Positions 1 to 11,089 of a stretch of 64,000 bases of DNA are shown in pieces. Below the pieces are notes generated by a model. The model ran no database searches. It saw nothing but the letters and a program-made list of their open reading frames with translations, and was not told the origin of the DNA. The DNA comes from Aldrovandia affinis (Eukaryota; Chordata; Actinopteri; Notacanthiformes; Halosauridae): contig JAINUG010000218.1 in assembly GCA_029706075.1 (NCBI GenBank), positions 20,854 to 84,853 on the forward strand, read 5' to 3'. Within the stretch, counting starts at the first letter, position 1; each line of letters begins with the position of its first letter. The position numbers and the translations under genes are program-made.

Positions 1-221
1 CATTTAAAAAAATTAAATTAAATTAAATTCCTAACCTTTTCCTTCCCAGTATTACAGGTATGGTATGCAGCTGCCTACAACGATGTCTATCGCTGTATTA
101 CTGCACTGATCTCTTGCACAAACTATGATTGTTCCTACCATGTATTAATGCACATCTTGTAAGTTTCTCTGGATAAGAGCGTCTGCTAAATTCTTAAAAT
201 GTAATGTAAATGTAATGTAGA
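1..221 (+). repeat. LINE/SINE 3' tail, UnaL2-like (copy 1)
   Basis: The stretch from about 36 to 215 is a diverged copy of the repeat at 58299-58472. Both run through the same GTATGGT..GCAGCTGCC block, a TATGATTGTTCCTACCATGT block and a closing GGATAAGAGCGTCTGCTAAA block. The tail matches the conserved 3' end of L2-clade fish LINEs such as eel UnaL2 and the SINEs they mobilise. In that family the RNA forms a stem-loop with a GGATA loop that the reverse transcriptase recognises. Here one stem arm is partly decayed, suggesting an old copy. Short AATGTAATGTAAATG units follow, as expected for such tails. Confidence 0.7.
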
Positions 222-2485
222 GACAGTCTCTTATTCGCGTGCATTGAACCACTCATTACAAGTTCAAAGCTCAAATTCTTGAACTGCTTAGTTGAATACA
301 AATTTGTAAATTTGAGTATTTTCAAATAGTTGTATATTGAACAAATTGATTTGAGTTGAAATACAGAACATCCACAAAGCAGTTTTGTGTGATGGGGGAT
401 TTTATATGTGGGATATCTGTTCATATGTGCCTATTAATAACGTCACCAAACTAGCACATAACACCCTGTTTTGAGTTAAGAGGTGGTCTAGGTGGACAAA
501 AACGCAAATGAATTATGCATGAAACCTCCACATCGCATTATGTTTTTCATTCATATACTCCCCTTTGCGCTGCCCAACCCATGTTGTTGCAAACGCCTTT
601 ATCACCGACCATGAAACTACCAAACTGGGCAGAGGCAAGAAATGTTCCGTTTGCGATGGCCGAAACTAACAATTTAAATATCGCCCATGTGCGTTCTCAG
701 TACCGCCCTCCCCAAACTAGAGTCCATTAAGTTGTCGTAAACAAGGTGTACGTAGGTTTGTTTAAGGCTGTGTTTTTTGGAGGGAGCGAAAGGTAATTGT
801 ACCCAGATGAGGTACATGTCTGATTTTTAAGACCACTCATTATGCCCAACAAGCTCAACAATTTACTGTTGTTGAGAATGCTCTATACCTTATTTTTCCC
901 AAAGAAAATACATTCTCAGCTATTATCCGACCTATGACACTGGAAAAGGACACATGTTTTTCCTTCCTGAACAAAATAGATGTCATATACACCATTCAAT
1001 ACTACAGTATTATTATTACTAATACTATTTACAGACAGACATGAACGTACATTTAAAGTTGACTAGCTGAGTTAATGTTGTTGTTCAAAAAATGACATTG
1101 AGCCGGCTTGTATGCTCCTTGGCTAAATATCTTCTCATTTCACTGTATGAAAATTCAGGGCTACTTTAAGATTCAACCACAGCTGAGATATTCAGTTTGT
1201 AGTTAATGTGCTTTGATGGATATTCTATTATTTGGCTACAAAAAAAATACATGTCCTATTTATTATGATAATATAGCAAACTAATTTGAATTGAAAAATA
1301 CCTTTGTGAATTCCACATTTGCATATGTCTTTATTCACATTCAATTATTTCAGCCTGTTAGGAAAAGATTAACACTAAACGCTAACTGTAATTGTTATCT
1401 TCTCCACTTCCTAAACTTTGGCCCTTCTCCTTTATGAATGTGTTCTTTACTGGATCGCATATACTCTTACAACATTTCCCTTGACTTTGTTTATGAGTCT
1501 TTGATCCACAATTTCAGTTAACGTTACACCCATGAACTGCAAGGTGAAACGTTCATCATTGTTCCTTATTGGAACCTAATACCCGTGGAGTCCTTTCTCT
1601 GTACCCTCAAAAAGTTGTCCCCCTTTAGAAACAGAGTGCTTCTCCGTTGGGACACAAAAGGCCATGCACAAAGACACAATTTTGTGTTCTCTTTAATGGT
1701 ACAGTTTTACTCTCCTGTCTGCTCAGTGTATTCTGAGCTCTCACAGTTTCATAAACCATTTCAGCATTTTCAGTTGCACATTAATTGAGAGTGAATATTT
1801 GACCAATCAGCACTGCAATGAGGACTGGGGTAAAAATGAAATGTTACAGATAACTAAAAATACAGAGCAATGCCAATTATTCTTTCTATTATTATTATTA
1901 TTATTTATATTTTTTAAATTTTGTAATTATTATTATTTTTTAAATAATAATAATAATAATATAATTATTTAGTAGTAATAGTCATAGTAATATAGATAAG
2001 ATAGTAATAAGATTACAAAAATGCTAACATGTTTGTGTATCATGAGGCAATTTTGTAAAGTGAAAGTCTGAGGGGCTTGGTCAAAGTTGTTTGCACAAAA
2101 AGATATGAACATATCTTTTTGGTAATTGTTTGACTAATAACACTTATGAAATATTATTTTTACCCATATTTTGTTATGTTTTCATGATGCACATATGAGG
2201 AAATGATAAATAATTATGTTACTTTGTGGTGGGGAGTGAACACTCTCAGGCTTTATTGCTTGTAATTACTGTCTACATACAGCCTTGCAAACAACCAGGA
2301 ATAATTTTGACAATCATAAAGCCCATCTTTCTAGTTTTATAAGCATGTGTGATATGTCAATATGTCAACATCAAAGCATGTTTGATGTGGCTCCAATTTC
2401 GATCTCCCTTGCTGCTGTTTTCCCCAGAAAGTTCAGCGGGATGGGGAAAGTAAACAATATGTAATTCAGAAATGTAAAACCTAAA
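222..2485. other. AT-rich intergenic DNA, nothing recognised
   Basis: No host exon, RNA gene or named transposon is visible. A run of ATT/AAT trinucleotides at about 1884-1965 can fold back on itself. Short open frames here have no recognisable domains and look like chance. Confidence 0.6.
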
Positions 2486-2640
2486 GGGGGATGCTAGGTG
2501 GCTCATCCAGTTAAGGCACTGTTCTAGTGTGTGTATGAGTTCCACTGTCTGGTATCAAATCCAGACCATGCCAGTGCCGACTGTGGCTAGCAGCCCTGTG
2601 GGGTTGTAGGTATGCAGGGCAGAAGTAATAGAGGGGCATT
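2486..2640 (+). repeat. tRNA-derived SINE (degraded)
   Basis: The sequence starts GGGGGATGCTAGGTGGCTCA, resembling a tRNA-type A box (TGGCTCATCCAGTTAAGG). A B-box-like GGTATCAAATCCAGACC follows about 50 bases later, then GCCAGTGCCGACTGTGGC. This layout fits the head of a fish tRNA-derived SINE. The 3' end is not clear and no target duplication was found, so the right boundary is approximate. It is not a functional tRNA gene because no cloverleaf closes. Confidence 0.5.
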
Positions 2641-3286
2641 TTCAGGGGCAAGGGCCATTATCAGTAACCAGTGAGATGCAAGATGGTGGGGGGTTGGCAG
2701 AGAGGAATCCCACTGAGGCAGCAGTGAACCGGATGTATCGGAGGGGTTGCAGACACCCGCCATAAAAGCCTAGAAATGTGAGGAAGCTCAAAAGTTCACT
2801 TTTCCTCACATATAAAGATCTTCCAGGCAACAAAGGTCTTTACAAAGTTTGTAGAAAATAGTTAACATGCCCAATGAATAAAGAGGCTTTGCTAGAGATC
2901 TTACAGTAATTCTAGTTGGGGGTGATTGATAAGGACAACACTGCGGTCTCATGGATTTCCACACATACAATAACCTTTTAACAGCTGCTGTGTCATGAGT
3001 GCATTAATCTGAGGTATTGTGTATCAAGCATTGTCACTGCGAACCCCTCCTGCAATGAAACCAGGGCAGAAATAATGGCTTACGTAACAAGTTTAAAATT
3101 GACCAAAATGGCTTTTAAACAGGAAATAAGTGAAAGGGAAGGTGACAGAAATGTTTTGAGGGTCAAAGTCGGGTCAATGCAATTATATTTTCAAATATAA
3201 AAGTTATAACACAACGACAAAACATACCAGTATATTAAATAAATGCTCTTATTTTATAAACCTAGATTCTAATTATCAGCATATAC
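2641..3286. other. Intergenic, nothing recognised
   Basis: Unremarkable DNA between a SINE and a hAT transposon. No domain-bearing open frame is seen. Confidence 0.5.
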
Positions 3287-4047
3287 TAGGGGTGTAGCGG
3301 TACACGTAATCGTACCGAACTGTTTGGTACAGGACCTTTGGTTCGGTACAAGCTGTGAACAGAACGAATGCAATCTTGCTTTAACCAATAACTTGTGCAA
3401 AGGGCCGGATGTTGTTCGTTCAGCCCATGTACGTCTACAGTATATGGCACACCACTGAACCAGAGAGATTAATTTAACAAAGCCCAGCCTCGTAGTCAGA
3501 ATGGCGAACTCAAATGAGAAGCCAGAGAAGCTTGAAGATCCTCCCATATCATTCAAGTCTCTTGTTTGGGAACCTTACAATTAGAACTTTTGGGAACATT
3601 ACGGTTACAGTGAACTACATTAGCAATAGACTAAGACAGGTAGATCACACAAAAGCAAGGAGCCGGCAGTATTCAACTGAGATCGGGTATGTCGCTGGCA
3701 GTACGTCGAACTTCATTACTCATTTGAGACGGCATCACCCAAATGTGAATATCACTGTTTTTTCAAGGAAAAGAGTGGAGTGCAAACCCAGCTCCCTATG
3801 GCATTTAAGCAGCCTCTCGCTGATAATTCAGACCGGGCCAAAGCAATAGCAAACGCCATAGGAGTTTTTATAGCAGTGGATCTGCGACCACACTCCGTTG
3901 TTGAGAACACAGGTTTTAAACATATGTTGAAAGCAGTGGCGGGCCGTGCATTTCACACCTAGGCCTTCAGTAGTGCTCCGTCTGAATCAATCCACCCCTC
4001 AATAACTATTTTATGGCTATAAAAGCCATCTTATTGTTATGTTTTGA

Positions 4048-4558
4048 GTGTCTGTTCGGTTTGTTTTTGCACTTTGTTTATTTATCTTTCTTCAGTCATG
4101 TTTCATTCTCGTTCTGTCATGCACTTCGGGAAATTCTATGTTTTGGTTTTTCCGTCTTCGTTTCTAATCTCGTTTTACTTCCTTCTTACTTTCTAATTAC
4201 ACTTTGTATATATTAGTTAGATGTATATAGTACTAACCAACTAATCTACTAACATTAGGGATTTAGATTAAGTTACTAACACTACTAATCACTAATTATG
4301 TCACGCTTCTAACTATCGCTGTCATTCTCTCTCGTCCTATCTCTGTACGCTTCTCACGTTCCGCTTTATTCGCACGCAGATTTCTTTATGCGTTCCTCCT
4401 CCTCCCTAAAAAAACGAAACATAGAATTTCCCGAAGTGCATGACAAGACAAGGAGAGGAACTCGAACAGGAACAATGACAGACGTGGAACAGAACGAGAA
4501 TGAAACATGACCGAAGAAAGATAAATAAACAAAGTGCAAAAACAAACCGAACAGACAC
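4048..4558. repeat. Inverted repeat inside nested hAT (arms 4048-4147 / 4417-4558)
   Basis: The left arm begins GTGTCTGTTCGGTTTG and ends near TTCGGGAAATTCTATG. The right arm carries the reverse complement of both ends. The right arm is about 40 bases longer because of an extra internal segment. The spacer is about 270 bases. Such a structure can fold into a long hairpin. Confidence 0.8.
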
Positions 4559-4940
4559 CCGTTGCCGTTGCATCGAAGATAGATAACTTGTGTATCCAGA
4601 ATAAATGCCTTTACTGAAGAAACAAACCCGGGGTGCTACAGCTGCGACACGCATAAAAAATCATCAATAATAACCTCATAAAATTGCAATATTATTTAGG
4701 AAAATAGCAACATTTTACTCACCAAAAATCCTTATTATTTGTACACAAAATCCATCCCCCTTTCTTTCCTCAAAAAGAGTTCAATTACTCTGTCGTACAG
4801 ATTATCCGTGTGTTACAGTTCCATCAAGAAGTCCTTTTCTATCGCCAACGAAGCTAATGCTGAAAGTCGAGCCTGCCCTGTCGTATTTCTGGCATAAGTT
4901 TTAATTTGCTTTAGGGCTGAAAATGTCCGCTCAAATGTCT

Positions 4941-5452
4941 GAATCACAGCCTGATGTTAATTATATTTTGTCCATGAATACTTATTAAATAATTCCAAAT
5001 GGTCTGTCCACTTCCTTTCATAGCTTTTCCCCTGATTGCGCTGCTTCCAGACGTGTATTTTCATATTAAAGCATTTAACCAATCACATTACATCATAGTC
5101 AGACACTCTCTGACTATCCAATCAAAGGGTGTGAATACGCTGACGTTACCTAGGTCTTCTAGAAGGCCTTCGTGTCCCCAACTCAAAATCTGATTGGTTG
5201 AAGCAACAGTTTGATCAACACTTATTTTATGCTACAGGGCCTGCAGAACTGATTGTGAAGGCCTCCAGGCAGATTTCTTTGACCCTGGCAACAAATGATG
5301 GCTGAAATGTGATTGGTTAAATGCTTTAATATGAAAATACACGTCTGGAAGCAGCGTAACCAGAAAAGCTATGAAAGGAAGCGGACAGACCATTTGGAAT
5401 TATTTAATAAGTATTCATGGAAAAAATATAATTAACATCAGTCTGTGATTCA
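4941..5452. repeat. Inverted repeat inside nested hAT (arms 4941-5089 / 5306-5452)
   Basis: Arms of about 148 bases are near-identical in opposite orientation. For example AAATAATTCCAAATGGTCTG in the left arm has its complement in the right arm, and both include the ACGTGTATTTTCATATTAAA block. The spacer is about 216 bases. The left arm abuts the dimerisation-domain remnant, so this looks like an inverted duplication of part of the element. Confidence 0.85.
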
Positions 5453-5740
5453 GATCTTTTTTAGGCCAGCAGAGAAGGCCTTGCAGGCCCTGACGGCCCA
5501 CCACTGGTTGAAAGTGATTGAGGCCCACTACGAAGTTCCCTCTCGTCCACATTTCAGTACTTTGTTCAGTTAATTATGGCTAATTAGCCACTGTTTACAA
5601 AGTTCATAATAAATTAAAATATATTTTATGTTTTGCATTTCTTTTTTTCACTGCTGTACCGAAAATGTACCGAACCATGACTTCAAAACCGAGGTAGGCT
5701 ACGTACCGAACCGTGATTTTTGTGTACCGTTACAACCCTA

Positions 5741-7090
5741 GATAAATTTAAGGTAGCAGTTCTGATACACTCAACAGATTAGAGTCCACATAAAAATTAC
5801 TGGAGTTGTCCAATGACTGCAGTGAATAGAGTAGCTGACAACAAGTGGAAGTCCTTGTGACAACTTGGAGAGAGCTGACAGGAGGAAATAGACCCCACCG
5901 GCACTGGCAAGGGCTAACCTTGCTAGTAGTTTCCAACTCTGATTCAGAATGTTGTAAATGACCACAATGGCTTCTAAATGTATAAAATGAAGAATATCCC
6001 CAGAGTCTGTAAGAGCGAGGGAGAATGAAAACTCAACAACTGATGACATGGCTACAAACACAGGAACATATAAAGCCATGAGATTAGAGAGCAATACTTG
6101 CACATCAATGGGTGGCGGGAAGAAATTACAGGTATGTGCCTGTGGCTGGTGGAAAGAAACAACTACCAGGGGTTTGAGAAAACACACTATAGTAAGATGA
6201 ATTGCTTTATCTATATTGTTATGAAATCAATCAAATCAGTCAATTGAGCCTAAGAAGATGAGTTTACCAGATATCAGCACCCCTACCACCAAGGAGGCAA
6301 GAACTGGAGAAGAGGAAGCATCAAGCATTGAGTGCATTCAACCCATCAAACCCAGGCGACCTGCAAAGAAGAGGAAAATCAGTGGGCACAAACCTTGAGC
6401 AAAGCTTGCGAAAAGAAAGAGTGGGAAACAGTAAGTCAAGAGTGTAGTAGTAGTAATGAATTGGAGAATCTGGGGGGCACAGTGGAGAGAAAATTAGAAA
6501 GAGTGGGGGAGCTGAGAGGTTTCGTATATTGGGGAAGAAGAATAAGATACATGCTGCTCCAAGGAATTCCAGATGAGAGAAGGAGATTGAATGCTTAGTT
6601 CAGGAGAGGAGGCAGCTGAAAAACCAATGGATAAATGTCAAAAAGAGCATCAACCTTGTCAGGGTAGCTCAATGCATTTTATCATCTTGCACAGGCAAAC
6701 TGCATTTGCCCTGGCCTAACTTAAATCTCCGCCTCCATCTTGACACACTGCTTGACCTAATGCTCATAAACAAATGTGGGCTTCCCTGGTGTTGTCACTG
6801 ACAGCACCCCTTGAATGAAATCAGGGCACTAAGGTATGTGGCTTTGGCACCAGCATGGTCCCTATTAGATCAGTGCACGAGAGAAACGCGGAGGGCCGTG
6901 TGTCACAATTTCCCTTGTCATGGTATTGATATCACCTGAACCAGTGTCCACACATATGTATTAACCAAGCTGTCTTCCCCTGGCCTTATCAATGTTTGGT
7001 GTCACAATTCTCACCATGAGAGGATCATTTCAATAATGAACTTGAGAATATATCAGTGCTATTAAAGGGCCTAAAAGATCCCAGGGTTGG
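5741..7090. other. Intergenic, nothing recognised
   Basis: No domain-bearing frame or named repeat was recognised. A 138-codon hydrophobic minus-strand frame at 5771-6187 has no identifiable motif and is treated as chance. Confidence 0.5.
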
Positions 7091-7490
7091 ATTCTAAATT
7101 GCATTCTTGGGAGAACTGATCCTGGCTCACCCTTCAACACTTGATTTGCTTTGTTTCCTGGCTGCATGTGTCTGTGCTTTGGGAGTTTTGTGACTTATAC
7201 TTGGTATAATTTGCTTTCATATCTTTCGTGATTGTTTCATGTCATTTGTATGTGTAGGATTTTGAATATCTTGTGGTAGTAAGTGACCAAAACAAAAATA
7301 TGAAAAGGGGTCTGAAGCTTTCCTGCATTCTTAAGAGATCTGGTCCCAGCTCACACCTTGGCTACATGTGTTTGTATCTGGAGAGAGACAAACATGGTTT
7401 GGTATCATTTACTGCCATTTCATCTCTTTTGTGATTGTTACATGTCAATTTTATGTCTAGGATTTAGTATTTGTTAAGGTAGTTGAACCT
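7091..7490 (+). repeat. Diverged tandem duplication, about 220-base period
   Basis: Segment 7091-7285 and segment 7311-7490 share an ordered series of blocks: GCATTCTT, CTCAC, GGCTRCATGTGT, TTGGTAT, TTCATMTCTTT, GTGATTGTT and AGGATTT. Spacing is similar in both. This is consistent with an old local duplication of about 220 bases. No coding potential is seen. Confidence 0.6.
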
Positions 7491-8117
7491 ACGTCTGTAA
7501 ATATTTACAGTTTATATATAACAGTTGCTCCACCAGATTGCTCTGCCTATCAACGAATTTGGTGATTTAATTTATATTTGGCATCCCGTGCAATAATTAT
7601 TAAATTAAATCAAATAAACATATTTTACATGTAGGATAAGTGAGGGATAATAACACCTAATGCCACTTGTATTCAGCATTCAGTGTGCTAAACTTTAAAC
7701 TAGGGCATTTGATTGTTAAGGCTACTGGATTCAGGGAATTGACATGTTTTATTCAATTCTCACTTGCCCTACAACCTACTTCATAAAGACATCAAATGTC
7801 ATCTGGCTTCCTTACATAGGGCTGAACATCTAAAGAAACTCCACAGAAAGTAGGGTACAAGCCAGAACAGGTTTCTACAAGAACCTATCCAAGTTTGTTA
7901 AAACACTTTTCAACAAAGAAAAGAGCAGGAGCTTAAAAGCATCAAAGAAGGATTTAGAAGAATACCTGGAAAATACCCATACAGATAGGAAAAGGACATG
8001 AGCAAATATCTCTCCCACCTGATATGCTATTACTTGGAGAATAATTAATTTGTTGACACATGGGTACAAAAAGTCAACAAGAAGAATGAAAAGGGGTCTT
8101 CTATGATATTCCTTGAC
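7491..8117. other. Intergenic, nothing recognised
   Basis: AT-rich sequence without a recognisable gene or repeat. Confidence 0.5.
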
Positions 8118-8125
8118 CTTGTGAA

Positions 8126-8478
8126 CAGGGGCGTCGTTTTGGTATGGCAAGGTATGGCACTCGCCATACCTTGGCTTCTAGCCACATTTTTAATTTTATA
8201 CAAACTGTATAAACGCCATAATACTGTTAATTAAAATGTAACATATTCATGAACAAGTCCATGTCATGCTGTGCGATACGAACACGTTCTATATGTTATT
8301 TTAGTGAAAAACCGGACTTAACGTCACCCGCGATTGTGAAGCTAACAAGCTAGCTAACGTAAATTGTACAGAAACAACTCACCAAAATTGACTATTGTAC
8401 AACTGATTTGACAAAAAAATGTCACCCCCACACACCTTCCCTTGCCATACCTTGGCTTTTGCTGAAATGACGCTACTG
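8126..8478. mobile_element. Short nonautonomous hAT (MITE)
   Basis: A 353-base element flanked by a perfect 8-base duplication CTTGTGAA (8118-8125 and 8479-8486). Its ends are imperfect inverted repeats: CAGGGGCGTCGTTT on the left and CAGTAGCGTCATTT on the reverse-complemented right. A CCATACCTTGGCTT block occurs near both ends as a subterminal repeat. There is no transposase sequence. Confidence 0.75.
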
Positions 8479-8486
8479 CTTGTGAA

Positions 8487-10884
8487 TGCATTTGATTCTG
8501 TAAGTGTCAAATGTAAGTGTCCCAAAGTAAGACTGGAGATGACCCTGACCTCATGCCCTGGTAAGGGAAGCTGCACCCCCACTAGCAACTGGTTTGAAGT
8601 GGAAAGCAAAAAAGCACTATTGAACAAGCAAAGCAGCCCTTTGGTACAGAGACATCTGAGGCAAGTGTAACAGAGGAAAATTGGTTTTGGCCTTGGAACA
8701 ACTAAACCCTTATGCCACATAGAAAATACCCCTCAGTAGCAGAATCTGGTAGTGAAAGAGATACACCATCAGGAAGAAGCATTAAGACTTGTGAAGGAAG
8801 TCTCCCAAGCTAAGCAAGAGCAGTGGATACAATTGTAATGTGTGTAGCAGCGATAGCTCGGCTGGAAATACCTTTGGTATATGGAAGTTAGAAAAATCAG
8901 CTTCCTCATCCGAGCAACCTATGATTTGATTCCATTGCTGCAAAACCTAAACCAATGGCTAGGTGAAGACCCACCATGTTTCTTGTGTGCAGCACTCAGA
9001 CACATACTCTCTGGGTATAAGGTGAGCCTCAGCTAAGGAAGATACACCTGGTGGCACAAGTACAAAACATGCAAAGATCAACAAGCTATCCTCCAGAGTA
9101 GGCAATCCCATACATAGAATAACATTTATTCCACTGCAGAGCTCAATCCCAGCAATATTACCCTGGCTTTGACAGTCGTGACCACAACAGTATTTTTAGG
9201 TCACAATATAAACAAAATGCATATTGGAATACATAGGAATATAGATTTATAAAAGCTATAACTGAGGGTACATTTATCTGAGCTCATCTGCACTCTCAGA
9301 TTGCTTGTTTCAGTCATTGTGAATTCGATTTTATTTTCAGCTATATTTCTGTATGAACATACTGTACTTGAGACTATGCCTTTCCAACTCTTTCTTACAC
9401 TAGGAAATGGAGTCCACAGTAAGGTCTTCTATTGCTGGAAAGTATAGGCAAAACCAGTTTACTTAACTCTGTTCACCTCTGAGTCTTTGTTGTACCTCCA
9501 CGGTGCTCCCAGCTCATGCTACAGTTCACAGGAATCCCCCAGGGACGCCTGAATCACACAGAACAGCATCCCCTGTGTCACCTGACAGATGCTGCTGACG
9601 GTGGAGGAGCCAAAGGTGTTTCTGAACACATGTGAGTGTAAAGGATGCTGTGGGATGGCAGGGAAAGAGGCTGTTTTGAATAGCCCAAAGGTGTTTTAAC
9701 GAGGAGTGGAATAAAAACACACAGCGGCTGCCATGTTTCTCCCCAGCTTCAAATAAAAATGTTGACTGCATTTAAAATTACAATGGAGGACAGAGTTCAC
9801 CCACTTCCACCTTCAGAACAATGACATTACAAAACAATACAGAGTTCACTTGTTCAGAATAATTACTGTGATAAATATATTGGAGAGAGAGAGAGAAAGA
9901 GAGATCCTTCTGCCAATTGCAACCCACTTATGTGATGTTTGGTTAAAAATATTTAACGATTTAGCAAAATGGTTCAATCAAATTCATCTGAGGAACTGTC
10001 CCAGAAACGGGGGAGACTGGGTGGGTTATAATTTGTGCTGGGCTGGAGGCAGCCGTAAAGGAGAAGGGAGGTAACACATCATAGAGTGGCTTTTTCCACA
10101 CACATACGCCATACTGTATGTCCTTTTGGAAAAATACTTTAAATGAGTACCATTGAAATCAATGACATAGATTCTGCAGGCCTTTCTGTTCATGCTCATT
10201 ACTGATTTCACTCATGCATTTAGAAGTACTGAACACCTCAATGACCCTTTGGTGATACGTGGAAATGGGATCTATCTGAAGCTTCAAAACATAATTAAAA
10301 CAAAGTAAAGTGTCACAAAATACTATGAACAAACTGTGTTTTGGCTGAACTTCACCTTGAAAAGCAGAAACCCTGATGGATAATATTATTTATTATCAAT
10401 ATTTTTTTGCATATTTAATGACAAATCCCACCACAACCATTCATTGGCATTTAATTGTCTTCAAAATTATGGCTTTGCCACCTGCTGGCTTGAGATGATG
10501 TTGTTTTTATTATCAAACACACATTGGGAAATCAAATAAAGAACACAATACAAATACTCCTAAAATACATTTAACCTGGAACATTAAATGTGCAACAATA
10601 AACAGATCAAATAGGGAAAACAATAATTAAATTAAAAAATGGCTTGATCGAGATGTAGGAATAGGTGTATTGTCTTTTTCAAGGAACCTGCAATAGACTT
10701 GTCCCTTGGCCAACTAGAAACAAATGTGATCAGCAAGATGGATAAAGAATTTCTCAGTCTTGAAAAGGAAGAGATTAATGCATTTATTTTCATGTGCTAT
10801 CTTATTTGGCATTCATTTAGGACAAAATATAAAGAGAAGAGGAATTAGAGGAGAATTTATGGAAGAAACAGCTTTGTACAAGAA
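8487..10884. other. Intergenic, nothing recognised
   Basis: No domain-bearing frame is seen. There is a small (GA)n patch at about 9882-9903. The sequence is otherwise unremarkable. Confidence 0.5.
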
Positions 10885-10889
10885 GACCA

Positions 10890-11089
10890 TGCTATCTGTG
10901 TGGTACCATATACACTATATTATGTTTGAAGATATAACCGGGACACCACGTCTGCATTCAGTATACTCTTACTTTATTAACTCTTATGCCACGACTCACA
11001 CACGCGCCCATGGCTCCACCCACTACCACATTGCGTATCAACCACATGTTCCAGCATTACCGTAAATGCCATAGTAAGCGGACATAGCA
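10890..11089 (-). repeat. 3' LTR of the Gypsy fossil
   Basis: About 200 bases with short inverted ends TGCTAT and ATAGCA. It lies directly next to a purine tract (AAAAGGGGAGGAA on the minus strand), as expected at the junction of internal region and 3' LTR. An AATAAAG polyadenylation-like signal is present on the minus strand. No matching 5' LTR lies in the window. Confidence 0.65.

Larger units (their letters stand above)
3934..5506 (-). mobile_element. Second hAT transposon nested in the first
   Basis: The termini are CAGTGGCGGGCCGT on the left and CAGTGGTGGGCCGT on the reverse-complemented right, 13 of 14 identical. They are flanked by a perfect 8-base target duplication GTTGAAAG (3926-3933 and 5507-5514), the hAT hallmark. 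On the minus strand around 4735-4960 is a remnant of the hAT dimerisation domain, with readable pieces FERTFSALKQIKTYARNTTG, ARLSALASLAIEKDFLMEL and, after an in-frame stop, LYDRVIELFLRKERGMDFVY. The rest of the transposase is missing, so the element could only have moved with help. Inside are two large inverted duplications, listed separately. Confidence 0.85.
3287..5740 (+). mobile_element. hAT DNA transposon (ZBED type), interrupted
   Basis: The ends are inverted repeats: TAGGGGTGTAGCGGTACAC on the left, and the reverse complement of the right end reads TAGGGTTGTAACGGTACAC. Both ends carry repeated GTACCGAAC/GTTCGGTAC subterminal motifs. Between about 3500 and 3930 there are + strand traces of a ZBED1-like transposase: a BED-finger piece reading VAGSTSNFITHLRRHHPN, then VVENTGFKHMLK. 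The protein resumes at 5511 with VIEAHYEVPSRPHFST, the expected next residues of ZBED-type hAT transposases. The reading frame shifts several times, so the copy is dead. A younger hAT (3934-5506) splits it. No clear 8-base target duplication is left at the outer ends, consistent with age. Confidence 0.8.

Noticed and set aside
5771-6187. 138-codon hydrophobic minus-strand frame
   Set aside because: It has membrane-like composition but no recognisable family, no good start context and no support from flanking features.
8379-8720. 113-codon minus-strand and 83-codon plus-strand frames
   Set aside because: They straddle the boundary of the small hAT element and have no domain.
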